Source: Scytonema millei VB511283 | GTDB taxonomy: Bacteria > Cyanobacteriota > Cyanobacteriia > Cyanobacteriales > Chroococcidiopsidaceae | DNA length: 64,000 nucleotides | Direction: 5' to 3' | Assembly (NCBI RefSeq): GCF_000817735.3 | Contig: NZ_JTJC03000006.1 | Span: 135,783 to 199,782, forward strand | Part shown: positions 16,796 through 26,678 of the stretch, in pieces | Layout: the number at the start of each line of letters is the position of its first letter | Numbering within the stretch: position 1 is the stretch's first letter | Position numbers and translations under genes: made by a program | The notes under the pieces: generated by a model | The model's database searches: none | The model's input: only the letters and a program-made list of their open reading frames with translations | Told to the model about the DNA's origin: nothing

Positions 16796-17539
16796 ATGAC
16801 ACCTGCTTCTACACCTTCATTGCGATCGCAACAGCACTATCTAATTCGGCAACTAGCCGACGCGATCGAATCTGTTTGGCAAAACCATTTAGAACTCTCA
16901 CCCTACGTCATTCCCGCAGAGTTAGGCTATGTTGAAGGCAGATTGGAGGGAGAGAAACTGACAATTGAAAATCGTTGTTACCAAACTCCCCAATTTCGTA
17001 AACTACACCTAGAATTGGCGAAAGTGGGAACGAGTCTAGATATTTTGCACTGCGTCATGTTTCCCCGTGTAGAATACGCTCTACCGATGTTTGGCTGTGA
17101 CTTAGTGGGAGGAAGAGGACAAATTAGTGCTGCGATCGCAGATTTATCGCCTTTAAATCGAAAACGGACTTTACCATCTGCCTATACTGCTGCACTTTCT
17201 GCTTTACCAAATCCGAATTTTTCTCAACCCCGCGAACTTCCAGGTTGGGGAGATATCTTTTCGCCATTTTGCACGTTTATTCGTCCTGGTTCTCCAGAGG
17301 AAGAAGAGAAATTTCTGGCGATGGTACGAGGATTTTTAGAAATACATTGTACCCGGGCGATCGCATCTCAACCTGTTTCAAAAACGCAACAAGCTGAAAT
17401 TTTTGCCGCACAACAATATTACTGTACAAAACAGCAGCAAAATGACAAAACCCGTCGAGTGTTAGAAAAAGCCTTTGGCGCAGAGTGGGCAGAACACTAT
17501 ATGACGACGATATTATTTGACTTACCCCCAAACGAGTAA
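16796..17539 (+). CDS. pcyA: Phycocyanobilin:ferredoxin oxidoreductase PcyA
   Basis: PcyA reduces biliverdin IXalpha to phycocyanobilin in four ferredoxin-driven electrons, supplying the phycobilisome and phytochrome chromophore. The 247-residue product carries the active-site residues: Glu73 ([10 protein letters not shown]), His85 ([10 protein letters not shown]) and Asp102 ([11 protein letters not shown]), equivalent to Synechocystis Glu76, His88 and Asp105. Length is normal. It stands alone. Together with bvdR at 33838, two branches of biliverdin use are encoded in this window. Confidence 0.97.
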   Translation: MTPASTPSLRSQQHYLIRQLADAIESVWQNHLELSPYVIPAELGYVEGRLEGEKLTIENRCYQTPQFRKLHLELAKVGTSLDILHCVMFPRVEYALPMFGCDLVGGRGQISAAIADLSPLNRKRTLPSAYTAALSALPNPNFSQPRELPGWGDIFSPFCTFIRPGSPEEEEKFLAMVRGFLEIHCTRAIASQPVSKTQQAEIFAAQQYYCTKQQQNDKTRRVLEKAFGAEWAEHYMTTILFDLPPNE

Positions 17540-17599
17540 ATTGGGATGATATTCGGTAGCTAAGACCTGCATCTATCTGATTAGCAATTCACAAATCAA

Positions 17600-17953
17600 T
17601 TAGAAAGGAATAGACATAATCTGATTTATCCATTCTTCAGCTTCAGATGCTTCCCAAATTAGAATAAGAGATTCAATCGCATCACTAATTGACAGATTTT
17701 GAGAAATAATTATGACTCCAGTACTAGTTTGTGTAGTAATAAACTTACCAAATTCAATTGACATAGTTTTGCGATCGTGAGTTACGAGTAATCCCTCGTC
17801 TCGCGCAGCTATAGCTAATACTTCTTGGTCTGTCTTACCTTCCAAGCCTGCTACATAAGCCGATTGAAAATCAATATTTGTTTCTCTTCGGATTGTGCTA
17901 GCCACAATTGCCTGTTTCAAGTCGGCATCTGCTTGAAATCGAATTTTCGTCAT
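17600..17953 (-). CDS. DUF5615 PIN-like toxin
   Basis: The product has 117 residues. DUF5615 features are RFQADADLKQAIV (first acidic site), AYVAGLEGKTDQEVLAIAARDEGLLVTHDRKTM (second acidic cluster with T-H-D-R) and GVIIISQNLS. DUF5615 is a PIN-like RNase domain usually paired with DUF433. Its start overlaps the stop of the upstream DUF433 gene by four bases (ATGA), the normal order and coupling for this toxin-antitoxin class. Activity as an RNase is known for PIN proteins generally, inferred here. Confidence 0.8.
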   Translation of the reverse strand: MTKIRFQADADLKQAIVASTIRRETNIDFQSAYVAGLEGKTDQEVLAIAARDEGLLVTHDRKTMSIEFGKFITTQTSTGVIIISQNLSISDAIESLILIWEASEAEEWINQIMSIPF

Positions 17954-18282
17954 GCTTTGCCCTGCTTTTGGGCTTTAGCAGCTATTAGTTTTTGATGCAA
18001 AGCTGAATTTCTTTCTCTTAAAGAGAGCCGCAGCTTTTCAAATTCTTCTTCTCCCTTTTCAAGATAGCTATTAATTAGTTTTTGATTAGCAAGGTAAAAA
18101 GTAATCGCTCCATAAACCTGCTCTAGTGAGAGCAAAGGGAAGTTTTGGGCAATACTCTCAGGTGATTCTCCAGCTAAAAAAGCATAAACAACTGAATCAA
18201 GAGAAATGCGAGTTCCCAAAATCCAGTAACCTTCATCTCGCTGTTCGATATATTGTTTGGTAACAGATGGTGTGTTTTTCAT
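17950..18282 (-). CDS. DUF433 antitoxin
   Basis: The product has 110 residues. DUF433 is a winged-helix/VapB-like antitoxin domain: YIEQRDEGYWILGTRISLDSVVYAFLAGESPESIAQNFPLLSLEQVYGAITFYL-type core, here at about 10-65. The charged C-terminal helix (70-110) would wrap the toxin. It probably represses its own promoter in the region 18283-18425. It forms an overlapping pair with the DUF5615 gene. Confidence 0.82.
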   Translation of the reverse strand: MKNTPSVTKQYIEQRDEGYWILGTRISLDSVVYAFLAGESPESIAQNFPLLSLEQVYGAITFYLANQKLINSYLEKGEEEFEKLRLSLRERNSALHQKLIAAKAQKQGKA

Positions 18283-18425
18283 AAATTATCGATTGTTCCT
18301 TTGTCTAACAATCCCTTTTACCCGCCACCAGTCATATCTCGAACTCAACCGACCAAGTCTGTACAGTTGAAGTGCAACAGGATTGTTATGCTGCGTCTGT
18401 CATTCGTTTTTCTAACAACCTAACA

Positions 18426-18644
18426 TCATTCCCTGAAGATCTCATTAAGTTTGTGCGATATATTTGTGACTGAATCGAATTCTCTAATATATCTTTCTAC
18501 AACTTGTGGATCGGTGTCTACGCATGAACCCGTACAAACTCCAGTATCAACATCTACTATTCCTACTGATACTTTCTTATTACCGAAAATGACGATATCA
18601 GTATTTTCAATACGACTCTTTAACTTAAATTTCTTCTTGCTCAA
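18426..18644 (-). CDS. Small hypothetical protein after apt
   Basis: The product has 72 residues from a TTG codon 20 bases after the apt stop; no ATG or GTG is available in frame. It is Lys-rich at the start (MSKKKFKLKSRIENTD) with beta-like IVIFGNKKVSVGIVDVD and a Cys pair TGVCTGSC. The composition looks protein-like. No family is recognised. It may be co-transcribed with apt. Confidence 0.45.
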   Translation of the reverse strand: MSKKKFKLKSRIENTDIVIFGNKKVSVGIVDVDTGVCTGSCVDTDPQVVERYIREFDSVTNISHKLNEIFRE

Positions 18645-18663
18645 CCTCGTGTTCGCTACCTCA

Positions 18664-19182
18664 TTAATACTCTACCAGCGTCACAATTGGCACGTCGGGC
18701 AAATTCTGTCGCCCTGCTAAATCTTGTAACTCGACAACAAACCCAAAACCCACCAACTCGCAGCCGATTTGCTGTACTAACTTCGCCGTCGCACAAGCAG
18801 TCCCCCCAGTGGCGATCAAGTCATCTACAATTAACACTCGACTACCAGGCTGTAAGGCATCTTGATGCACTTCTAACTTATCCATGCCATACTCTAGTTC
18901 GTATTCAACCGAGTGAACCAAAGAGGGTAACTTCCCAGGTTTACGCACGGGAATGAAGCCAATGCCTAATTTATAAGCCAAAGCTGCACCAATGATAAAG
19001 CCGCGTGACTCAATCCCGACAATATATTCAGCATTTAACCCCGCACCATCCAGCTTATCAGCCAGACTATCTATGGCATGGCGCAGTCCTGCGGCATCGC
19101 GCAACAAAGTAGTAATATCTCGAAACAAAATACCAGGCTTGGGAAAATCGGGAATATCGCGAATCAGGGACTTGAGATCCAT
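18664..19182 (-). CDS. apt: Adenine phosphoribosyltransferase
   Basis: This enzyme salvages adenine: adenine plus PRPP gives AMP and pyrophosphate. The 172-residue product has the N-terminal [18 protein letters not shown], the substrate loop [22 protein letters not shown] and the PRPP-binding motif [14 protein letters not shown], all in the standard order and length. It acts in the cytoplasm. A small unknown gene follows on the same strand. Confidence 0.96.
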   Translation of the reverse strand: MDLKSLIRDIPDFPKPGILFRDITTLLRDAAGLRHAIDSLADKLDGAGLNAEYIVGIESRGFIIGAALAYKLGIGFIPVRKPGKLPSLVHSVEYELEYGMDKLEVHQDALQPGSRVLIVDDLIATGGTACATAKLVQQIGCELVGFGFVVELQDLAGRQNLPDVPIVTLVEY

Positions 19183-19519
19183 ATGTTGTCAGCGAAGATG
19201 GCTAAGTATAACGGCAACTATCTATATTGGCAGACTTAGGAAGACTTTGAAAAATCGTACACTAGAATTCCAGATGTTTTAAATTGTTACGCGCGATCGC
19301 TAATTTCAAGCGAGAATCAGGGAAACCTTATTATCAGTTATCAGTGACGAGTGGCTGGTGACTAGTGACTAGAATTGCTCCCTTGTCCCCCCTTGTCCCC
19401 CTTCTTCCCGACTCCCGACTCCCGACTCCCTTCTATGCTAAAAGTAGACAGTCAGTCGCCAATTTTGCCAATCTAGTGAAGGCTTGTTTTAATTATTTAC
19501 CCGTATATCTTTGGTTAAG
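19183..19519. other. Intergenic region with repeats
   Basis: It contains apt upstream sequence and, at about 19330-19437, mixed arrays of TTATCAG, AGTGACTAGTGACT, CCTTGTCCCC and CCCGACTCCCGACT type. No gene is seen. Confidence 0.6.
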
Positions 19520-20146
19520 ATGAATGTCTCCGCAAGCGCGAATCCGTTAGATAGTTCAACCGTCCCATCCCTCCCCCTGATGCTGGAAAGTTTACCTAAC
19601 CCACCTGTTGATGAAAGGGCGTGTCCTCAAAGGGTGAGGTTGCAAATTGATTTGATGTTACTGGCGATTGAAGCCCTAGAACTTGGTGGTTCGGAATTAT
19701 TCTTGGCAATAGCGCAGGAGCTAGAACTACAAGATATTGTCAAAAATCGCGTAAACTTGTGGCGAATGCGCTGTACGAACCCACTCAGGCGATCGCACGC
19801 TCGGCGCGATCTCAGTTTGCTAGAAGCTAAAGCACTCGTCGTTATCGCCGCCGATTTAGCCCGCAGGTTGACAGCTGTGATTCGACAGTTGCTATTGACA
19901 TATCAGCAAATGCGCGATAAGCAAATTCCTCTCGAACAAAATTTACGGTTGTCTAATTATCTCGAAAGGTTTCGATCGCATTTTCGCAGTCGGATGAATC
20001 CTCGTCGTTCTGGGGTACTGGCTTACAATTCCCCCGAAAAGTTGGATGAACTAGCACTAACGCTGTTGCAACAATTGCTATTTTGTACGGGGACAGCGGG
20101 AATGCAGCGGTTGTGGATCAGTTTGTTTGATGGGGAAGTAGAATGA
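19520..20146 (+). CDS. DUF3038 protein
   Basis: The product has 208 residues from ATG 19520; a TTG three codons upstream is less likely. It is an all-helical soluble protein: VRLQIDLMLLAIEALELGGSE, NRVNLWRMRCTNPLR, LEAKALVVIAADLARRLT and LLQQLLFCTGTAGMQRLWISLFDGEV. DUF3038 is restricted mainly to cyanobacteria and its function is unknown. The stop overlaps the start of the DUF4335 gene (ATGA), and the two are commonly adjacent in cyanobacteria, implying a joint role. Confidence 0.8.
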   Translation: MNVSASANPLDSSTVPSLPLMLESLPNPPVDERACPQRVRLQIDLMLLAIEALELGGSELFLAIAQELELQDIVKNRVNLWRMRCTNPLRRSHARRDLSLLEAKALVVIAADLARRLTAVIRQLLLTYQQMRDKQIPLEQNLRLSNYLERFRSHFRSRMNPRRSGVLAYNSPEKLDELALTLLQQLLFCTGTAGMQRLWISLFDGEVE

Positions 20147-21120
20147 CGACGATTCAGCGCAAGTATAGTCTGCCAAATTGCACGCTAGTTTTAGAAGGAT
20201 TGAGCGATCGCCCGACCGACTCTCAATCTCTCGATGGGCGACCTGTACTCACAATTTTGACCTATGTTGAGTGCCAACTGATTCAGGCAAAACAAACCTT
20301 GACTGGTGGTAGAGATTTTTTTGAAAGTTTGGTGACAGCTGTTAGCGGTTACGCCCAAGAATTTTTGAGTCACGTCACGCACCCAGAAGCGCACAACAAA
20401 GAATCTAGCTTGGTACATCTGCAAAAAATCGATCGCGATCGTCATCGTTTGATCGTCCAGCCAGAAAGTCATAAAGAATCAGAGGCAAATAGCCACACCG
20501 AAAGCACGACGCAGGAAGTCGAGCTGACAACAGTACAGTTATTTGACTTAGTAGAGGCAATCGATCAGTTTTTTGCTGACACTCAAACCTTACCAGATTT
20601 AACGCTGCAACTAGCTCCAGTTTCGCGGCGCTACGTGCGATCGGGACAGCAGTTAGTTAAGCAAGCCGTACCCGCCACCGTAGGCGCATCGGGATTAGCC
20701 CTAGCTGCGATCGCCTTTTTCTTAATTCCCATTCCCGAAGCTGTCCGCCGTCCTACAGAACCCACATCTCCATCCGCCCAATCTACCAACATTGCTAACG
20801 CACCACCCATCACCGACCCGTTGCAATTGGTGCAATTACAGCAAAAACTCACCGACCAACTCCGACCGGCGTGGAAGCCTAACGTAGCCCTCGGTCAAGA
20901 TTTAGTCTACCGTGTCGGCGTGGCTGCTAATGGAGCTATTAAAGGCTATGTTGCGACTAACGACGTATCCAACGGGCAGGTTCAACAAACTCCCCTCCCT
21001 CGCCTGTTGTCTCAACCTGTTGCTAGTAGTGCTGTGACACCAGAATCCTTGGCTCAGTTTCAAGTCACCTTTACACCTAAGGGAGAAGTACAAGTTAAGC
21101 CTTGGGAAGCAAAGAAATGA
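20143..21120 (+). CDS. DUF4335 protein
   Basis: The product has 325 residues. The conserved N-terminus is IQRKYSLPNCTLVLEGLSD; a linker rich in Glu/Ser follows at about 115-130, and one hydrophobic segment at about 182-197 (ASGLALAAIAFFLIPIP) is probably a membrane anchor. A Pro-rich stretch and a C-terminal beta-rich domain (LVYRVGVAANGAIKGYVATN) complete it. DUF4335 is cyanobacterial, of unknown function. The gene overlaps DUF3038 by four bases, so translation is likely coupled; a membrane-tethered complex of the two is an inference. Confidence 0.8.
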   Translation: MTTIQRKYSLPNCTLVLEGLSDRPTDSQSLDGRPVLTILTYVECQLIQAKQTLTGGRDFFESLVTAVSGYAQEFLSHVTHPEAHNKESSLVHLQKIDRDRHRLIVQPESHKESEANSHTESTTQEVELTTVQLFDLVEAIDQFFADTQTLPDLTLQLAPVSRRYVRSGQQLVKQAVPATVGASGLALAAIAFFLIPIPEAVRRPTEPTSPSAQSTNIANAPPITDPLQLVQLQQKLTDQLRPAWKPNVALGQDLVYRVGVAANGAIKGYVATNDVSNGQVQQTPLPRLLSQPVASSAVTPESLAQFQVTFTPKGEVQVKPWEAKK

Positions 21121-21125
21121 GATAA

Positions 21126-21206
21126 TTAAGTCGTAAGTCGTAAGTCAGAAGTTGGCATTTCACATCTTGCCAACTACCAATTACCAACTACCAATTACCA
21201 TTGTTT
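21126..21206. repeat. AGTCGTA and CCAACTA repeat arrays
   Basis: AAGTCGTAAGTCGTAAGTC near 21128 and CCAACTACCAATTACCAACT near 21170-21200 fill the gap before the Uma2 gene. Confidence 0.6.
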
Positions 21207-21770
21207 ATGAATACTGTGGTATTGAATTTAGAACCAATTATTCATTTGACTCAGGAACAGTTTTATCAACTCTGCATGGCAAATCGCGAGTTGAATTTAG
21301 AGCTTAATGCCAAAGGAGATTTAATTATTGTGCCACCCGTAGGAGGAGAAAGCGGTAATCAGGAAGCAGGATTGATTACAGATTTGGAAATTTGGAATCG
21401 TCAAACCAAGTCAGGAAAAGTCTTCAGTTCTTCGACAATTTTTCGCCTCCCCAATGGTGCTAACCGCTCTCCTGATGCAGCTTGGATAGGATTGAAACGA
21501 TGGGAGGCTTTGACTCAAGAGGAACGAGAAAAGTTTCCTCCCATCTGTCCAGATTTTGCAATTGAATTGCGCTCTTGCACCGATACGCTGAAACCATTGC
21601 AAGAGAAAATGCAAGAATATTTAGCTAATGGTTTGCGTTTGGGTTGGTTAATTAATCCTCAAAACAGCCAAGTAGAAATTTATCGACCGAACCAGTCTGT
21701 AGAAGTCATATCTTTACCTGCTGTTCTTTCTGGAGAAGATATTTTACCTGGATTTGAATTACCTCTCTAA
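21207..21770 (+). CDS. Uma2 family (DUF820) putative endonuclease
   Basis: The product has 187 residues from ATG 21207; an in-frame TTG two codons earlier is possible. DUF820/Uma2 proteins have a PD-(D/E)XK nuclease fold. Visible are RELNLELNAKGDLIIVPPVGG, RSPDAAWIG (catalytic Asp), CPDFAIELRS (Asp...Glu-x-Arg) and LANGLRLGWLINPQNSQVEIY. The family is hugely expanded in cyanobacteria and its target is unknown. It is monocistronic and convergent with lnt. Confidence 0.85.
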   Translation: MNTVVLNLEPIIHLTQEQFYQLCMANRELNLELNAKGDLIIVPPVGGESGNQEAGLITDLEIWNRQTKSGKVFSSSTIFRLPNGANRSPDAAWIGLKRWEALTQEEREKFPPICPDFAIELRSCTDTLKPLQEKMQEYLANGLRLGWLINPQNSQVEIYRPNQSVEVISLPAVLSGEDILPGFELPL

Positions 21771-21816
21771 GTAGGGCGATCGCTACCTTCTCATATACGA
21801 TCTAAAACCCTAAAAC

Positions 21817-23520
21817 CTAAACTTGTCCAACCAGCCTTACCAGCCAAACGACAACAGCTACAGCGATCGATAATGGTGTCAGCCAATCGCCCCACTGCAC
21901 GTACAAAGTCTTAGTTTGACGGCGATAAATAGTTTCGGCATGGGTTTCATAAGTATCGTGTCCCGATATCCAAACAGTTTTACCGTGAGGATCGACAAAA
22001 GCAGAATATCCGGTATTGACGGCACGCACAGCCCAGCGATCGGTTTCAATTGCTCGCATGATATCTAAAGCATGGTGCTGAGCTGGCATCGCAGCACTGT
22101 AATGAGCATCGTTGGAAGGACTGAGGATAAATTGCCCTCCAGCAGCAGCTTGATAGCGAAATCGTTCGGGAAAGGCAGATTCGTAACAAATCCCTACAAT
22201 TGCTCGACCGAAAGGAGTATCGAATAATTGATTTGGCGCACCTGCTAGTTGATGCTCGTCAAGGGGTGAGAGTCGAGAAATAATTCCACCTAAAATTTCT
22301 TGAAACGGAACGTATTCGCCAATTGGCACTAATTTTGATTTGTCGTAACGACTAAAAATCTGTCCGTTACTCAGTAGGGTGAAAATACTGTTTGTATAGC
22401 CTCCTTCTTTATCGCCAAACAATCCCAACCAAGCAACTACACCTCTTTCTTTAACCGCTGAGTAAAAAGAAGTGCGTTGAACGTCATGCCAGCGAAAAGG
22501 TAAAGCTCCTTCTGGGGTTAAAACTGCATCTACCCCACGATCTGCTAGAGTTTGGTAGCCGGTAGTATAACCTTCGATCGCCTTCCGAAAGCCTTCGGGA
22601 TAAAGTTTGATTTTGTTAGGGACGTTACCCTGGACAATTCCAACTCTAAGAGCTGTATCTGGTGGTTGAGCTAAGGGGCTGCTGTACAAGCTGTAGCCCA
22701 AAAGGTGTAATAGAAGGCAAAAGGTAAAAGGCAAAAGGCATAAAACGAGAGTCTTCCGACTCCCCTGGACGGGCGCACGGCTGTGCGCCCCTACGACGGC
22801 AATCCAAGCTTCGGCAAACAATCCATTGACAGCTACGATCGCAGCCGTAACAGCACTCGCTCCAGAAAGTTGACCGAGATGGAGAATGGGCAGATTGTGA
22901 GGACTTTGGGTGTAGGAAAGCGAAGACCACCACAAGGGTCCAGCACTCCACAGGCTTTCTAAGCCACACCAAAAGGCGACACCGATTGAGAGGCGGATAA
23001 GATGAATTGGAATTTTGTCACGCAAAGGCGCAAAGGCGCAAAGGGTTTTTTGTGCTTTTACGTTTGGGAGTGGAGATTTGAAAGTGGGAATTTTCCAATT
23101 TAGGAGCGCTCTCATGCTAATGCTCCAGGTAGCGACGAGGGCGACTCCCCAGAGGGTGATGAAGATCCAGCAGAAAAGGGCGATCGCCAGACTACTCAAC
23201 CACGGTACACCCATCCAAGTCATAGGATGAATGCCCGTAATCCAAAATAAAGCGACACCGTGATAGCCAATTCCCCAAAGGAGGGGTAAGGAGTGAGGAG
23301 CGAGGAGTGAGGAATGTTTGGGGGTTGTAACTACCAATACCCACAGAGGAGCTAAGGCAATCCAGGCAAGATACCAAGCTCCTACGGGGGCAACACTCAG
23401 CCCCATTAAGATCCCACTGACAAGAGCAATAAGGAGCGAAGAACGAGAGGTGAGATTCCCCTCACTCCTCACTCCTCGCTCCTCGCTCCTCTTAACACGC
23501 AGCCGCTTCATCACTGACAT
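21817..23520 (-). CDS. lnt: Apolipoprotein N-acyltransferase with four in-frame repeat insertions
   Basis: Lnt adds the third acyl chain to lipoproteins at the inner membrane. The 567-residue product has several N-terminal transmembrane helices and a C-terminal nitrilase domain with the triad Glu337 (LTPEGALPF), Lys394 ([14 protein letters not shown]) and Cys445 (GICYESAF). Four segments are translated dispersed repeats: about 11-30 ([12 protein letters not shown]), 67-79 ([13 protein letters not shown]), 155-168 ([14 protein letters not shown]) and 242-271 ([14 protein letters not shown] onwards). All keep frame and fall in loops between helices or before the catalytic domain, so the enzyme may still work. 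The start overlaps the gyrA stop by 29 bases; Met4 (23511) is an alternative start. Confidence 0.9.
   Translation of the reverse strand: MSVMKRLRVKRSEERGVRSEGNLTSRSSLLIALVSGILMGLSVAPVGAWYLAWIALAPLWVLVVTTPKHSSLLAPHSLPLLWGIGYHGVALFWITGIHPMTWMGVPWLSSLAIALFCWIFITLWGVALVATWSISMRALLNWKIPTFKSPLPNVKAQKTLCAFAPLRDKIPIHLIRLSIGVAFWCGLESLWSAGPLWWSSLSYTQSPHNLPILHLGQLSGASAVTAAIVAVNGLFAEAWIAVVGAHSRAPVQGSRKTLVLCLLPFTFCLLLHLLGYSLYSSPLAQPPDTALRVGIVQGNVPNKIKLYPEGFRKAIEGYTTGYQTLADRGVDAVLTPEGALPFRWHDVQRTSFYSAVKERGVVAWLGLFGDKEGGYTNSIFTLLSNGQIFSRYDKSKLVPIGEYVPFQEILGGIISRLSPLDEHQLAGAPNQLFDTPFGRAIVGICYESAFPERFRYQAAAGGQFILSPSNDAHYSAAMPAQHHALDIMRAIETDRWAVRAVNTGYSAFVDPHGKTVWISGHDTYETHAETIYRRQTKTLYVQWGDWLTPLSIAVAVVVWLVRLVGQV
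22771..22790. repeat. GGGCGCAC/GTGCGCCC palindrome inside lnt
   Basis: A perfect 8-base stem with GGCT loop within the coding sequence. The same palindrome, longer, stands alone between genes at 32724-32755, showing that a mobile or spreading repeat entered lnt. Confidence 0.8.
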
Positions 23521-26071
23521 CAGATGGAACTAGAGCTACAGCCGCGATCGCATCGTCTTCGTCCAAGCGTTGTACTCTTACGCCTGTCGCACTGCGAGAT
23601 TGACGGGGGATCGCATCGGTGGATTGACGAATGATAATGCCGCGAGTCGTGATTAACATCAATTCATCGCCTGCATTCACCACCATCAAGGCTGCTAGTT
23701 TGTCTTTAAATTTGCGATTTTGCTTGAATTTCGTTGCAATCTTGCCTTTGGTGGCGCGATTGTACAACTTGAATTGGGAGACGGGAACGCGCTTGCCATA
23801 GCCTGCCATTGTCACGATTAAAACCCAAGGACCCTCGCCAGCATTCGCTATTTCGCCATTTTCCTCGGTTTCGGTTTCGACGATTTCGGTTTCTTCGACT
23901 TCGGCTTCAGCGGGATCGGCTTCTTCCATGTGCGAAGCAGCGAGTACGGCACTGGCAATGATATCCATGCCGATTAGTTCGTCTCCCTCCTTCAGTTTCA
24001 TGGCTTTTACGCCACGAGTGGCTCTACCCAAAGGACGCAATTGTTCGTGGCTGGTTCTAAAGTGAATTGCCATGCCGAAGCGAGAACCGATGATAATACT
24101 ATCTTCGACTCGCGCCCTACGCACCCAACGCAATTGATCGCCCTCTTCTAAGGAGATTGCAATCAGTCCGTTTGCCCGAATATTGGTGAAAGCTGCGAGT
24201 TCGGTTTTCTTGATGTAACCGCCTTTAGTTAGCATCACCAGATATTCATCGCTGCTAAATTCGCTGACTGGAACGATGGAAGTAATCCTTTCTTCTTTGG
24301 GGATCGGTAGCATTTGCACGATCGGTACACCCCGACTGGTACGCGATCCCACGGGAATTTGATAGGCTTTGAGCGAGTAGACGACACCGCGATCGCTGAA
24401 GAATAAAACGCTGTCGTGGTCGCAGCAGGTAAGGAAGTGATCGACACCATCATCCTCTTTCATTCGCGTCCCCGATTTACCCCGCGTGGCTCGACTTTGA
24501 GCTTCAAAGGTATCTAAGGGCATCCGCTTGATGTAGCCTTGTTCCGTCAACAGAATTACTGCTTTCTCGTTGGCGATTAAGTCAATCGCATCGAATTCCC
24601 CTTCAGCAGGTTCGATTTCCGTGCGGCGAGGGGTGGCGTGGGCTTGTTTGATTTGGGTGATTTCAGTTTCGATGATTTCTAAAATCCGTTCCCGTCGTGC
24701 CAAGATATCTTGTAAATCGGCAATCTGGACTTGTAAATCTTCGTGTTCTTGACGAATTTTCTCTGCTTCTAGTGCTGTCAGTCGCCGCAACTGCATTTGT
24801 AAAATTGCATCGGCTTGGGCTTCCGATAGTCCATGAGTATCGATTAATTGCTGTTTTGCCGTAGTTGTATCGGCAGCACTGCGGATTGCAGCAATGATCT
24901 CGTCTAGGTTGAGTAAGGCAATCAGTAACCCTTGCAGGATATGATCCCGTTCTTCAGCTTTCCTCAGTTCGTAGCGGGTGCGGCGGGTAATCGACTCGAC
25001 GCGGAACTCTAAGAAGACGTGAAGAAACTGTTTTAAAGTCAATAGCTGGGGTTCGTTGTTGACCAACGCCAGCATATTCGCGCCAAAGTTAGCTTGAAGC
25101 GGAGTTTGCTTGTAAAGGTTGTTGAGGACGACACGGGGATAGGCATCGCGCTTGAGTTCGATCACAACTCTCATGCCATCGCGATCGCTTTCATCCCGAA
25201 TATCGGCAATGCCTTCAATTCGCTTGTCGTTAACGAGTTCGGCAATTTTTTCAATTAAGGCTGCTTTGTTAGTTTGGTAAGGCAGTTGAGTAATAATAAT
25301 TGCTTCTCGTTCCGGTCGTCCTCGTTGTTCGACCGTTTCGATCTCCGCCACGCCGCGCATCGTAATCGAACCGCGACCGGTGGTAAACGCTTCGTGAATC
25401 CCCGACGTTCCCAAGATTTTTCCCCCCGTAGGGAAGTCGGGACCAGGGATATATTGCATCAACTGGCGATCGCTAATTTCTGGATTGTGGATCAGCGCCA
25501 CTACACCGTCGATCAACTCGCCTAAGTTATGCGGCGGAATGTTTGTCGCCATCCCCACGGCAATTCCCGAAGACCCGTTGAGCAACAGTTGGGGAATTCT
25601 CGCAGGTAAAACAATCGGTTCCTGCTGGGAACCGTCGAAGTTGTCGATAAAGTCTACAGTTTCGGCTTCAATGTCCTGCAACAAAGCATTTTCAGTTAAT
25701 GCCTGCAAGCGACATTCGGTGTAACGCATTGCCGCTGGGGGATCGTTATCCACCGAGCCAAAGTTACCATGCCCTGCAATCAGGGGCGATCGCATGGAGA
25801 AATCCTGCGCCATCCGTACCAAGGCATCATACACAGCCGTATCGCCGTGGGGATGATATTTACCTAGTACCTCCCCCACAACACGGGCGCATTTACGGAA
25901 CGGACGGTCTGCCGTTAATCCCAACTCATGCATGGCGTAAAGAATTCGGCGATGCACGGGTTTCAGACCATCCCTGGCATCTGGTAGCGCCCTACCTACA
26001 ATTACGCTCATGGCGTATTCCAGGTAAGACCGCGACATTTCGTTCCGCAGATCGGTTGGAATGATGGTCAT
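23492..26071 (-). CDS. gyrA: DNA gyrase subunit A
   Basis: GyrA is the DNA-cleaving subunit of gyrase, which introduces negative supercoils. The 859-residue product carries the catalytic Tyr117 (AAMRYTEC), the quinolone region [20 protein letters not shown] with Thr78 and Asp82 at the positions of Escherichia coli Ser83 and Asp87, and six C-terminal beta-pinwheel blades (for example [25 protein letters not shown]-like). A GyrA-box-like RATRGKSG starts the C-terminal domain; it is weaker than the canonical Q-R-R-G-G-K-G, so a ParC/topoisomerase IV role cannot be fully excluded. A Glu-rich insert lies near 725-755. Confidence 0.93.
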   Translation of the reverse strand: MTIIPTDLRNEMSRSYLEYAMSVIVGRALPDARDGLKPVHRRILYAMHELGLTADRPFRKCARVVGEVLGKYHPHGDTAVYDALVRMAQDFSMRSPLIAGHGNFGSVDNDPPAAMRYTECRLQALTENALLQDIEAETVDFIDNFDGSQQEPIVLPARIPQLLLNGSSGIAVGMATNIPPHNLGELIDGVVALIHNPEISDRQLMQYIPGPDFPTGGKILGTSGIHEAFTTGRGSITMRGVAEIETVEQRGRPEREAIIITQLPYQTNKAALIEKIAELVNDKRIEGIADIRDESDRDGMRVVIELKRDAYPRVVLNNLYKQTPLQANFGANMLALVNNEPQLLTLKQFLHVFLEFRVESITRRTRYELRKAEERDHILQGLLIALLNLDEIIAAIRSAADTTTAKQQLIDTHGLSEAQADAILQMQLRRLTALEAEKIRQEHEDLQVQIADLQDILARRERILEIIETEITQIKQAHATPRRTEIEPAEGEFDAIDLIANEKAVILLTEQGYIKRMPLDTFEAQSRATRGKSGTRMKEDDGVDHFLTCCDHDSVLFFSDRGVVYSLKAYQIPVGSRTSRGVPIVQMLPIPKEERITSIVPVSEFSSDEYLVMLTKGGYIKKTELAAFTNIRANGLIAISLEEGDQLRWVRRARVEDSIIIGSRFGMAIHFRTSHEQLRPLGRATRGVKAMKLKEGDELIGMDIIASAVLAASHMEEADPAEAEVEETEIVETETEENGEIANAGEGPWVLIVTMAGYGKRVPVSQFKLYNRATKGKIATKFKQNRKFKDKLAALMVVNAGDELMLITTRGIIIRQSTDAIPRQSRSATGVRVQRLDEDDAIAAVALVPSDVSDEAAAC

Positions 26072-26210
26072 ATCTTTGCAAAAAACTCCAAATTTGTCGA
26101 TTTTCAGCAGATAATGCCCAAGATGTTGCTAAATCTTCGGTTTAGCTGCCAAAAAGCTGTAAATTATATCAAAATTTTATCATATTTTGCTAGGGATTGG
26201 TTGGTCATTG

Positions 26211-26251
26211 GTTGACAGTTGACGGTTGATGGTTAACTGTCAACTGTCAAC
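26211..26251. repeat. GTTGACAGTTGAC inverted heptamer array
   Basis: GTTGACAGTTGACGG and TCAACTGTCAACT-like arms face each other and can form a hairpin between the gyrA promoter region and the next gene. Confidence 0.75.
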
Positions 26252-26328
26252 TAAATTTAAGTCTCAAGATAGTGTGGGTGAAAGGGCGATCGCTTTTAGG
26301 CTGGGGCGTGTAGAGGTGAGAATTAGAT

Positions 26329-26568
26329 ATGAGCAGTGAAACGGCTCCAGATCGAGCAGAAAAGCAAAATCCCCCAGGAGATCCATCGCAACTCGATCCA
26401 GAGGTACTGGACAAGATTAAACATCCGCCTTCGATACACGACCAAATGAAGCAACTCAGTCCTGAAGAATTACGGGCAAATCAAGCTGTATCGCCAGAAA
26501 TGCTTAATAGTGGCGAAGATTTGCGCGATGACATTATGCCCACAGATGAGCCTGAAGAGAGTGACTAG
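26329..26568 (+). CDS. Small acidic conserved hypothetical protein
   Basis: The product has 79 residues, acidic and Pro/Glu/Asp-rich, probably largely disordered (DPSQLDPEVLDKIKHPPSIHDQMKQLSPEELRA at about 19-52). GAGGTGAGA precedes the start. No family is recognised. It is followed by a repeat array and the deacetylase gene. Confidence 0.6.
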   Translation: MSSETAPDRAEKQNPPGDPSQLDPEVLDKIKHPPSIHDQMKQLSPEELRANQAVSPEMLNSGEDLRDDIMPTDEPEESD

Positions 26569-26678
26569 TGGTTAGTGACTAGTGGTTAGTCTCTTTTCTA
26601 GTCACCAGCCACCAGCCACTTTGACAAATGACAACCACAACGCGCTAATCTGATGAATCAATAAGGATTGCTAGAGAT

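Noticed and set aside
24235-25724. Several 60-120-codon ORFs inside gyrA
   Set aside because: All lie in other frames of gyrA, whose sequence is continuous and conserved.
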